DNA of 29,601 bases from JBBQLG01 sp038327655 (GTDB lineage Bacteria; Bacteroidota; Bacteroidia; Cytophagales; Spirosomataceae). Shown piece after piece: positions 23,943 to 29,601 of this stretch. The DNA lies in assembly GCA_038327655.1 (NCBI GenBank), contig JBBQLG010000073.1, positions 1 through 29,601 on the forward strand, written 5' to 3'. The notes beneath the pieces are model-generated. The model saw only the letters and a list, made by a program, of their open reading frames with translations. It was not told the DNA's origin and searched no databases. Within the stretch, counting starts at the first letter, position 1, and every line of letters starts with the position of its first letter. The position numbers were made by a program, and so were the translations under genes.

Positions 23943-24809
23943 TTATACCAATCCCAGCATCTTGATTGCATTCTCCTTCAAAATCAGCGGCCTTACTTCG
24001 TCTTTGAACCCGGCCACCTCAAAGTCTTTCAGCCAGCGTTCGGGCGTGATGAGCGGAAAATCGGTGCCGAACAGTATCCGGTGCCTGAGTTGCGTATTGG
24101 CGTACTGTACCAACTGGGGCGGAAAATACTTCGGCGACCAGCCACTCAGATCAATATAGACGTTCGGCTTATGCATGGCTACCGACAGGGCTTCATCCTG
24201 CCACGGCCACGACGGGTGGGCAATGATGATGGGCGAATCGGGGAAGTCAATGGCCACATCATCCAGGTGAATCGGGTTGGAATACTCCAGCCGCAGCCCC
24301 CCCCCACCCCGTACGCCCGACCCGAATCCAGAATGGCCCGAGTGAAAGAGCATCGGCAAACCAGCGGCCGCAATCACTTCGTACAGGTGATACGCCATCC
24401 GGTCGTTGGGGTAAAAACCCTGCACGGTCGGATGAAATTTGAAGCCCTTCACGCCAAAATCGTCGATGAGCCGTTTGGCTTCGCGGGCACCCATCCGGCC
24501 TTTGTGCGGGTCGATGCTGGCGAAGGCAATCATCACGTCGGGGTTTTCGAGGGCAGCTTCGGCCACTTCTTCGTTCGGAATCCGTCGTTTGCCGGTCTCA
24601 TGTTCGGAGTCGATCGTGAACATGACGAACGCCATTTTCTGATCCCGGTAGTACGTAATTGTCTCCTGAATGGTCGGGCGTTTGTCGGATTTGAAGTATT
24701 TGGCAAAGGCCACGTCGAACTCCGGGCGGTAGTCGTCGTGGGGTTGGGTGCAGGATACTTCGGCGTGGGTATGCACGTCGATGGCAACGATATTCTTAAT
24801 GTCGATCAT
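23943..24809 (-). CDS. Amidohydrolase-2 family protein (decarboxylase/hydrolase)
   Basis: The 288-residue TIM-barrel protein has the metal ligands of the amidohydrolase-2 (ACMSD/resorcylate decarboxylase) family: His13 and His15 (DVHTHAE), His156 (LFHSGHS), His198 (IIAHPSWPW) and Asp250 (FGTDFP). Members are non-oxidative decarboxylases, hydratases, lactonases or C-C hydrolases acting on aromatic-pathway intermediates. Some catabolic clusters use a family member as a beta-ketoacyl-CoA hydrolase (CouO type, hydroxycinnamate catabolism), which would suit the 3-hydroxyacyl-CoA dehydrogenase nearby. It lies 22 nt after madM as the last gene of the minus-strand run. Confidence 0.88.
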   Translation of the reverse strand: MIDIKNIVAIDVHTHAEVSCTQPHDDYRPEFDVAFAKYFKSDKRPTIQETITYYRDQKMAFVMFTIDSEHETGKRRIPNEEVAEAALENPDVMIAFASIDPHKGRMGAREAKRLIDDFGVKGFKFHPTVQGFYPNDRMAYHLYEVIAAAGLPMLFHSGHSGFGSGVRGGGGLRLEYSNPIHLDDVAIDFPDSPIIIAHPSWPWQDEALSVAMHKPNVYIDLSGWSPKYFPPQLVQYANTQLRHRILFGTDFPLITPERWLKDFEVAGFKDEVRPLILKENAIKMLGLV

Positions 24810-24831
24810 AGTTGAATTCAGTCAAATTAAT

Positions 24832-25596
24832 TTAGGCGGCTACCAACAGCTTAACCAGCAGATACAGGACCGACGGGCACAGCAGGCAACCCAGACCGGT
24901 GTAGAACGTAGCAGTCATGGCCCCGTAGGGAACGAGTCGGGGGTCGGTGGCGGCCAGTCCGGCGGCTACGCCACTTGTGGTACCGATCAGCCCGCCAAAG
25001 ACCATGGCCGTTGCGGGGTTGTTGAGGCCAATGTAACGGGCAACCAGCGGGGTACCGATGGTTACGAGAATGGACTTCACCAGCCCGGCTGCAATGCTAT
25101 TCGCGATCACGTCCGACGACGCGCCCACGGCCGCCCCGGTAACCGGCCCCACGACGAAGGTGCAGGCACCCGCGCCAATGGTCGTGATGCTTCGGGCGTC
25201 GGTATAGCCCATGCTGTAGGCAATGACGGCTCCACAGCTAAACGTTACCAGCACCCCGATTAACAGCGACAGAAGCCCCATCATGCCCGTTTTTCGGACA
25301 ACGGCAAAGCTGGCTCCCAGGGCGGTCGATACAATGGCGAAGTCGCGGAACATGGCCCCGCCCATCAGCTCGAAACCGCTCAATGCCCGTATGTCAGCAA
25401 TTCCCTTGTTGCCGCCCGTGCTGATTCCCCCGGCGTAGGCCGCAACCAATCCCAGAAAAATGGCAATGGCTGATCCGGGTATCTTCCCCTTTGTCAGTTT
25501 TTTAGACAGCAGATCGGCAATATATAGCCCGATCCCGACCACAAAAAACGCCACAACCAGTCCGTTTTTTACCAGCAGCGTGGTTATGTAGTCCAT
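24832..25596 (-). CDS. madM: Malonate transporter subunit MadM
   Basis: The 254-residue integral membrane protein starts at ATG 25596 (MDYITTLLVKNGLVVAFFVVG). The frame is open further upstream to 26172, but that extension is arginine/proline-rich shadow of the neighbouring genes. It has about seven to eight hydrophobic segments with the family blocks IADLLSKKLTKGKIPGSAIAI, GGAMFRDFAIVSTALGASF, GADACTFVVGP-like (here GAGACTFVVGPVTGAAVGASSDV) and MVFGGLIGTTSGVAAGLAATDPRLVPYG. MadL and MadM together import malonate with Na+. Its start overlaps the end of madL by 13 nt, supporting one complex. Confidence 0.9.
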   Translation of the reverse strand: MDYITTLLVKNGLVVAFFVVGIGLYIADLLSKKLTKGKIPGSAIAIFLGLVAAYAGGISTGGNKGIADIRALSGFELMGGAMFRDFAIVSTALGASFAVVRKTGMMGLLSLLIGVLVTFSCGAVIAYSMGYTDARSITTIGAGACTFVVGPVTGAAVGASSDVIANSIAAGLVKSILVTIGTPLVARYIGLNNPATAMVFGGLIGTTSGVAAGLAATDPRLVPYGAMTATFYTGLGCLLCPSVLYLLVKLLVAA

Positions 25597-25970
25597 ACGT
25601 CGGGAGTGGTTGAGGCTGTATTCGGGATAGATTTCGTCAACACCGGCACGAGCAGCAGGCAGATCACAACCGGAATAGCCCCCGCCAGCAGGGCAATCAA
25701 ACCGCTGGACACGGCTACGCGCACGTTCTGGGTAGCGGCCATCGCCACGATGACGGGAATATAGAGTCGGCTCCAGAACAGAATTCCGCTTTCGATCTCC
25801 AGGGTCAGTCGGTTGCGCTGGTGCAGCCAGTGCTGGGTCAGCACCAGAAAGAGCATCGCAAATCCCACACCCCCAACGTTGGCGTTGATGTGCATGAGTT
25901 GGCCGAGGGTTTCGCCTACGAGTTGCCCGGCAATGTAACAGCCCGCCAGCAGGGCAACGCCTTTCATCAT
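25584..25970 (-). CDS. madL: Malonate transporter subunit MadL
   Basis: The 128-residue membrane protein matches MadL in size and sequence: GVALLAGCYIAGQLVGETLGQLMHINANVGGVGFAMLFLVL, followed by two further hydrophobic segments (YIPVIVAMAATQNV and LIALLAGAIPVVICLLLVPVL). Two adjacent ATGs (25970 and 25967) are possible starts. It lies 12 nt after the malonyl-CoA synthetase gene and overlaps madM. The pairing of malonate import with malonyl-CoA synthetase is a known malonate-use arrangement in other bacteria. Confidence 0.9.
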   Translation of the reverse strand: MMKGVALLAGCYIAGQLVGETLGQLMHINANVGGVGFAMLFLVLTQHWLHQRNRLTLEIESGILFWSRLYIPVIVAMAATQNVRVAVSSGLIALLAGAIPVVICLLLVPVLTKSIPNTASTTPDVWTT

Positions 25971-25982
25971 GGGTAGTGGTGG

Positions 25983-27482
25983 TTAAAACAGGGTTTTTAG
26001 TTCGTTCTTGATGACTTTGCCCATCGCATTGCGCGGCAGTTCGGGGAGGGTGATGTAGCGACGGGGCACCTTGTAGGCGGGCATTCGGGTGCGCATCCAA
26101 GCGTTCAGTTCGGCCGTGTCGATAACGGCCGGGTCGGCAGCGACGAGGGCCGCAGCCACCAGTTCGCCCCATTCATCGCTGGCAAGGCCGACCACGCTGC
26201 AATCGGCAATCTGGGGGTGGCTGCGCAGGACTTCTTCAATTTCGAGGGCCGATAATTTATACCCGCCCGACTTAATGATGTCGACGGAACTGCGGCCCAA
26301 AATTTTGTAGTACCCGTTGTCGAGCACGGCTACGTCGCCGGTTCGGAACCAGCCATCGGCCGTAAACGTCGCTTCGGTGGCTTCAGGCCGCTGCCAGTAG
26401 GTCGCAAAAACCGTTTTGCCCCGCACCTGAATCTCGCCCACTTCGCCCGGTTCGACTTCTTTATCCTGCTCATCGGTAAGCCGAACCAACACGCCCGGCA
26501 GGGGTTGCCCGATGTGGCCGGCCCGGCGTTCGCCTGCGTAGGGATTGCTGATAGCCATGCCAATTTCAGTCATACCGTACCGCTCCAACAGCCGATGGCC
26601 GCTGAGCACTTGCCATGTCTCCATAATGGACACGGGCAGCGCGGCCGACCCGGATATCATGAGCCGAAAGGTCGTCATGGCCTCTTTCAAGGCCTTTTTA
26701 CGGTCGTCGGCGAGTGTTTCGAGGTGGGCAATCAGCTTATAGTAAATGGTTGGAACGGCCATAAATACCCCCGTCCGCTCCGACCCGGCTACCGCCCGAA
26801 ACCAGTCACAAACCCGTTCGGCCGAAAACGATGGCTGAAACTCGACCGTACCTCCGGCTCGCAGCGTGCCGCAAACGACATTGATGATGCCGTGTACGTG
26901 GTGCAGCGGCAACAAGCACAGGCTGATATCGGTATCGGCATAGGCCCAGGCCCGGAGCAGCACGGCAACCTGCGCGTCGATGGTTTCGTGGGTCGAAATC
27001 ACACCCTTGGGCTTGCTGGTGGTACCGCTGGTGTACAGAATCATGGCCCGGCGGTCAGCATCCAGCACGGGCAGCGGACTGGTTTGACGGGGTGATGATG
27101 AGCCAGGGGCAAGGACCAGAAAGCGCAGCCCTTTTTCAGCTACATATTCGCTCAGGATGGCCTCGAACTCAGGCGAAACCACGACAATGGTAGCTTGTGT
27201 ATCGTCAATCACGTATTGCAGCGACTCCAGCGGATAGGTTGTTGCGAGGGGTACGGCAACGCCCCCGGCCAGCCAGATGCCCCATTGCACCCACACGTAA
27301 TCGAATCCGGGAACGACCATAAACGCGACCCGTGCTTCGGCCAGATCCGTCTGATTATCCAGCAATACGTGCGCAAACTGCCGCGACGCGTCGTGCAATT
27401 CCTGGTAGCTGAACGACTGCCCATTGGCGATGATAGCCGGTTTCGCTGGGTATAAAGGTGGCTGCTGAATGTAAGCGTACAT
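25983..27482 (-). CDS. matB: Malonyl-CoA synthetase (MatB/ACSF3-like AMP-forming ligase)
   Basis: The 499-residue ANL-superfamily enzyme has the phosphate loop YTSGTTSKPKG (150-160; Ser in place of the more usual Gly at 156), LPLHHVHGI, SGSAALPV, the adenylation motif RYGMTEIGMA (301-310), the hinge region DGWFRTGDVAVLDNG with KILGRSSVDIIKSGGYKL, and the catalytic lysine in RNAMGKV (Lys489). The combination of HHVHG, GSAALP and MTEIGMAISNP is typical of malonyl/methylmalonyl-CoA synthetases. It would form malonyl-CoA from malonate, ATP and CoA. The adjacent MadLM genes support malonate as substrate; methylmalonate is an alternative. Confidence 0.9.
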   Translation of the reverse strand: MYAYIQQPPLYPAKPAIIANGQSFSYQELHDASRQFAHVLLDNQTDLAEARVAFMVVPGFDYVWVQWGIWLAGGVAVPLATTYPLESLQYVIDDTQATIVVVSPEFEAILSEYVAEKGLRFLVLAPGSSSPRQTSPLPVLDADRRAMILYTSGTTSKPKGVISTHETIDAQVAVLLRAWAYADTDISLCLLPLHHVHGIINVVCGTLRAGGTVEFQPSFSAERVCDWFRAVAGSERTGVFMAVPTIYYKLIAHLETLADDRKKALKEAMTTFRLMISGSAALPVSIMETWQVLSGHRLLERYGMTEIGMAISNPYAGERRAGHIGQPLPGVLVRLTDEQDKEVEPGEVGEIQVRGKTVFATYWQRPEATEATFTADGWFRTGDVAVLDNGYYKILGRSSVDIIKSGGYKLSALEIEEVLRSHPQIADCSVVGLASDEWGELVAAALVAADPAVIDTAELNAWMRTRMPAYKVPRRYITLPELPRNAMGKVIKNELKTLF

Positions 27483-27505
27483 ATACCGGTCAATATACAG
27501 AATTG

Positions 27506-27595
27506 GTCATTTGCTGCGCGTCATTCATTTCATTGCTGTTCGGTGGTCCGTCATTGTTTACAGCAAATAACTACGAATGACGCGCAGCAAATGAC
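27506..27595. repeat. Perfect 21-bp inverted repeat between matB and the dehydrogenase gene
   Basis: Arms 27506-27526 and 27575-27595 are exact reverse complements; each contains TTTGCTGCGCGTCATTC or its complement. The 48-nt spacer contains degenerate internal copies (CATTGCTGTT, ACAGCAAATAA). It fills the 131-nt gap in the minus-strand run; I see no gene there. It belongs to the same design class as the elements at 4561, 21581 and 29527 but has its own word. Confidence 0.85.
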
Positions 27596-27613
27596 TGTTG
27601 ACTAACAATCAAC

Positions 27614-28378
27614 TTATTTGGCGGCCATGCGGATGGCCCCGTCTAAGCGGATCACTTCGCCGTTAAGCATCTGGTTTTCAAGGATATGTTTGGCTAAGGC
27701 GGCATATTCGCGGGGTTGCCCCAGCCGCGAGGGGAACGGCACCTGCTGCCCCAGCGACAATCGGGCTTCTTCGGGAATACCCGCCAGCAACGGCGTCTCG
27801 AACAGGCCAGGGGCAATGGTCATTACCCGGATGCCAAACCGGGCCAGTTCGCGGGCAATGGGCAGGGTCATGGCCACGATACCGCCCTTCGAGGCCGAGT
27901 AGGCCGCCTGTCCGATCTGCCCGTCGAAAGCAGCTACCGATGCGGTCGAAATCAGCACACCGCGTTCACCGTCAATAGGTTCGTTGTTCTGCAAAACTGC
28001 CGATACCAGCCGAATGACGTTGAACGTACCGATCAGGTTAATGGTAACCGTGCGGGTAAAACTGGCGAGTGAATGCGGTCCATTCTTCCCCACTACGCGT
28101 TCGGCGGGACCGATACCGGCGCAGTTGATAGCCCCGTGCAGCCCGCTAAACTGACTCTTTGCCACAGTAATGGCGTTCTGGACGCTGTCTTCGCTCGTCA
28201 CGTCGGTTGGCACAAACCGGGCGTTGGGGCCGAGTTCGGCTTCGGCCTGTTCGCCCGCTACGGGATTGATGTCAGCCAGGATGGCGAATCCGCCGTTTTC
28301 GGTAATCATCCGGGCGGTGGCCAGACCTAAGCCCGACGCACCACCGGTTACGATAAATGTTTTATTCGTAATAGTCAT
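27614..28378 (-). CDS. 3-hydroxyacyl-CoA dehydrogenase, SDR type (HSD17B10-like)
   Basis: The 254-residue SDR has TGGASGLG (11-18), Asp36 after strand 2 (NAD preference), NCAG (85-88), Ser147, Tyr160 and Lys164 (YSASK). The long conserved tail (ASVAAFDGQIGQAAYSASKGG, IRVMTIAPGLFETPLL, VPFPSRLGQPREYA, NGEVIRLDGAIRM) is characteristic of the type-2 3-hydroxyacyl-CoA dehydrogenase group. It should oxidise a 3-hydroxyacyl-CoA to the 3-ketoacyl-CoA. It lies 24 nt after the MetE-like gene. No thiolase is nearby, which raises the possibility that the amidohydrolase cleaves the ketoacyl product. Confidence 0.92.
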   Translation of the reverse strand: MTITNKTFIVTGGASGLGLATARMITENGGFAILADINPVAGEQAEAELGPNARFVPTDVTSEDSVQNAITVAKSQFSGLHGAINCAGIGPAERVVGKNGPHSLASFTRTVTINLIGTFNVIRLVSAVLQNNEPIDGERGVLISTASVAAFDGQIGQAAYSASKGGIVAMTLPIARELARFGIRVMTIAPGLFETPLLAGIPEEARLSLGQQVPFPSRLGQPREYAALAKHILENQMLNGEVIRLDGAIRMAAK

Positions 28379-28402
28379 GGTAAGTCTCGACCATTGATAG
28401 GT

Positions 28403-29515
28403 TTAGTTATCCCCCCAAACGGTCCGGGCGGTGTTGACGACTAATTCCAGCTTGCGCCACTGATCGTCGGGTGTCATGGCGTTGCCGTGGTGCGTGCTCG
28501 AAAAACCACACTGCGGACTGATACCCATGTTGGCCAATGGCATATACCGGGCGGCTTCTTCGATGCGCGTGATTAAGTCAGCCTGCGTTTCCATCATTGG
28601 GATTTTGGATGAAACCAGGCCCAAAATTACCAGTTTACTGTCCGGCACGAAACGCAACGGCGCAAAATCGCCCGACCGCTCGTCGTCATATTCCAGAAAA
28701 TAAGCGTCCACGTTGATGGTGCTGAACAGGACTTCGGCCACGGGTTCGTAGCCACCTTCGGCAAACCACGTGCTGCGGTAGTTGCCCCGGCAGAGGTGAA
28801 TGCCCACGGTGAGGTCGTCGGGCCGATCGGCGATGGTTTGATTAATCAGGTTCGCGTAGGTTCGCGGCAGTTCGTCGGGGTCTTCGCCCCGTTCTTTGGC
28901 GGCTGCCCGCATGTTTGGGTCGCAGAGGTAGGCCAGGTTGGTATCGTCCAATTGCAGGTACCGGCAGCCGGCCGCGTAGAGAGCCGCGATTTCGGCCCGG
29001 TAACTGGTCACCAGATCGGCGAAAAACTCGTCCATATCCGGGTAGGCATCAATGTCGATGGATTTGCGCCCACCCCGAAAATGCACCATCGTCGGCGACG
29101 GAATACTCACCTTCGGCGTTTGCGTCACCACTGATTTGAGGTAATTGAAATCCGCCACCTGAATGTCACGAGCATGGCGGAGTTTACCCGTCACACTCAG
29201 CTTTGGCGGGGTAAAACCGTCTTCGGCGGCTTTGGCGTTTGGGTTGGCGTCAATCCCGCCCGTTACGGTTACGCCGTCCAGCTGTTTCAGGAAATCGAGG
29301 TGAAAATAGTCGCGCCGAAACTCGCCGTCGGTAATGGATTTCATACCGATCGACTCAACACGGCGGACGGTATCGGCAATGGCGGCATCTTCAATTGTGC
29401 GGAGTTCATCGGCAGAGATTTCGCCTTTTTTCCAGCGAAGCCGGTTCGTCCGAACGGCATCAGGGCGCAATAAACTACCAACATGGTCGGCCCGAAAGGC
29501 AGGGTTTAGTTTCAT
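28403..29515 (-). CDS. MetE-like cobalamin-independent methionine synthase family protein (short, C-terminal domain only)
   Basis: The 370-residue protein corresponds to the catalytic C-terminal barrel of MetE and is similar in size to YxjG/YxjH and to epoxyalkane:CoM transferase. The zinc ligands are visible: His240 and Cys242 (GIHLCRGN), Glu275 (YFLEYDDERSG) and Cys336 (SPQCGFSS). It starts with FRADHVGSLLRP, the usual family N-terminus. I start at 29515 because the 18 residues upstream come from the repeat in the gap. The family activates a thiol with zinc for alkyl transfer. Being first in a catabolic run, it may move a methyl or alkyl group from a pathway intermediate, or simply make methionine; neither can be decided here. 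Confidence 0.85.
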   Translation of the reverse strand: MKLNPAFRADHVGSLLRPDAVRTNRLRWKKGEISADELRTIEDAAIADTVRRVESIGMKSITDGEFRRDYFHLDFLKQLDGVTVTGGIDANPNAKAAEDGFTPPKLSVTGKLRHARDIQVADFNYLKSVVTQTPKVSIPSPTMVHFRGGRKSIDIDAYPDMDEFFADLVTSYRAEIAALYAAGCRYLQLDDTNLAYLCDPNMRAAAKERGEDPDELPRTYANLINQTIADRPDDLTVGIHLCRGNYRSTWFAEGGYEPVAEVLFSTINVDAYFLEYDDERSGDFAPLRFVPDSKLVILGLVSSKIPMMETQADLITRIEEAARYMPLANMGISPQCGFSSTHHGNAMTPDDQWRKLELVVNTARTVWGDN

Positions 29516-29526
29516 GATTTTACTAA

Positions 29527-29575
29527 GTGAATGGGTGAATGAGTGAATGTTTGGTACGTATTCGTGCATTCACTC
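29527..29575. repeat. GTGAATG tandem words with small inverted repeat
   Basis: Three consecutive 8-nt copies of GTGAATGn occupy 29527-29550. GAGTGAATG (29541-29549) pairs with CATTCACTC (29567-29575). The element lies directly upstream of the MetE-like gene, and the window ends before its full extent can be seen. It is the fourth word-based element in the window. Confidence 0.65.
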
Positions 29576-29601
29576 GATGATTCCGGGTCTCGCTTTCTGC
29601 C

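Noticed and set aside
25597..26172. 192-codon N-terminal extension of madM
   Set aside because: The extension overlaps madL and the 3' end of matB, is arginine/proline-rich, and the family starts at the MDYITTLL methionine.
29516..29569. 18-codon extension of the MetE-like protein
   Set aside because: It is encoded by the GTGAATG repeat tract; the family begins near FRADHVGS.

Overview
The window looks like a chromosomal segment from a Bacteroidota bacterium, most likely order Cytophagales (Spirosoma or a close relative). The reasons are a TonB-dependent receptor with an N-terminal carboxypeptidase-regulatory-like domain, promoters of the Bacteroidota type (TTTG - about 19 to 21 nt - TAnnTTTG) rather than sigma70 boxes, weak or absent Shine-Dalgarno sequences, and a moderately high G+C content. 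The genus is inferred; nothing in the window proves it.

Layout. (1) 1-540: the 3' end of a sugar phosphate isomerase/epimerase gene, followed by a terminator hairpin. (2) 786-7814, minus strand: an RND multidrug-type efflux locus, read in the order TetR regulator, TolC-like outer-membrane channel, periplasmic adaptor, inner-membrane RND pump, YceI-like protein. The TolC-like gene is cut by an in-frame TAA, so the tripartite pump may not assemble. Two related operator-like sites flank the regulator. (3) 8049-22313, plus strand: an AraC-type regulator followed by a tightly packed 13-gene run. It holds a TonB-dependent receptor, a tandem EthD protein, an unknown four-helix membrane protein, a VOC extradiol dioxygenase, an alpha/beta hydrolase of the helical-lid C-C/ester hydrolase type, a fumarylacetoacetate-hydrolase-family protein, an SMP-30/gluconolactonase-like protein, two SDR dehydrogenases, a metal-dependent cyclase/formamidase-like hydrolase, an FAD aromatic monooxygenase and both subunits of a 3-oxoacid CoA-transferase. 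This reads as an import-and-degrade pathway for an aromatic or related cyclic compound that ends in a beta-keto acid. (4) 22346-22936: a DUF433 antitoxin-like gene and a DUF5615 PIN-like toxin gene carrying both a frameshift and a nonsense codon. (5) 23004-23813, minus: a stand-alone SDR with a striking 35-bp near-palindrome just ahead of its start. (6) 23943-29515, minus: a second catabolic run with a MetE-like zinc methyltransferase, a 3-hydroxyacyl-CoA dehydrogenase of the HSD17B10 type, a malonyl-CoA synthetase, the malonate transporter subunits MadL and MadM, and an amidohydrolase-2 protein.

Taken together, regions 3 and 6 could form one dispersed catabolic island. The plus-strand operon would take up, hydroxylate and open a ring and deliver a beta-keto acid to CoA; the minus-strand operon would import or recycle malonate and activate it. 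That link is inference from proximity.

A second theme is non-coding. Four gene gaps (4561-4722, 21581-21642, 27506-27595, 29527-29575) hold low-complexity inverted repeats, each built from a different short word, lying inside otherwise compact operons. I see no rRNA, tRNA, insertion sequence, CRISPR array or phage gene.
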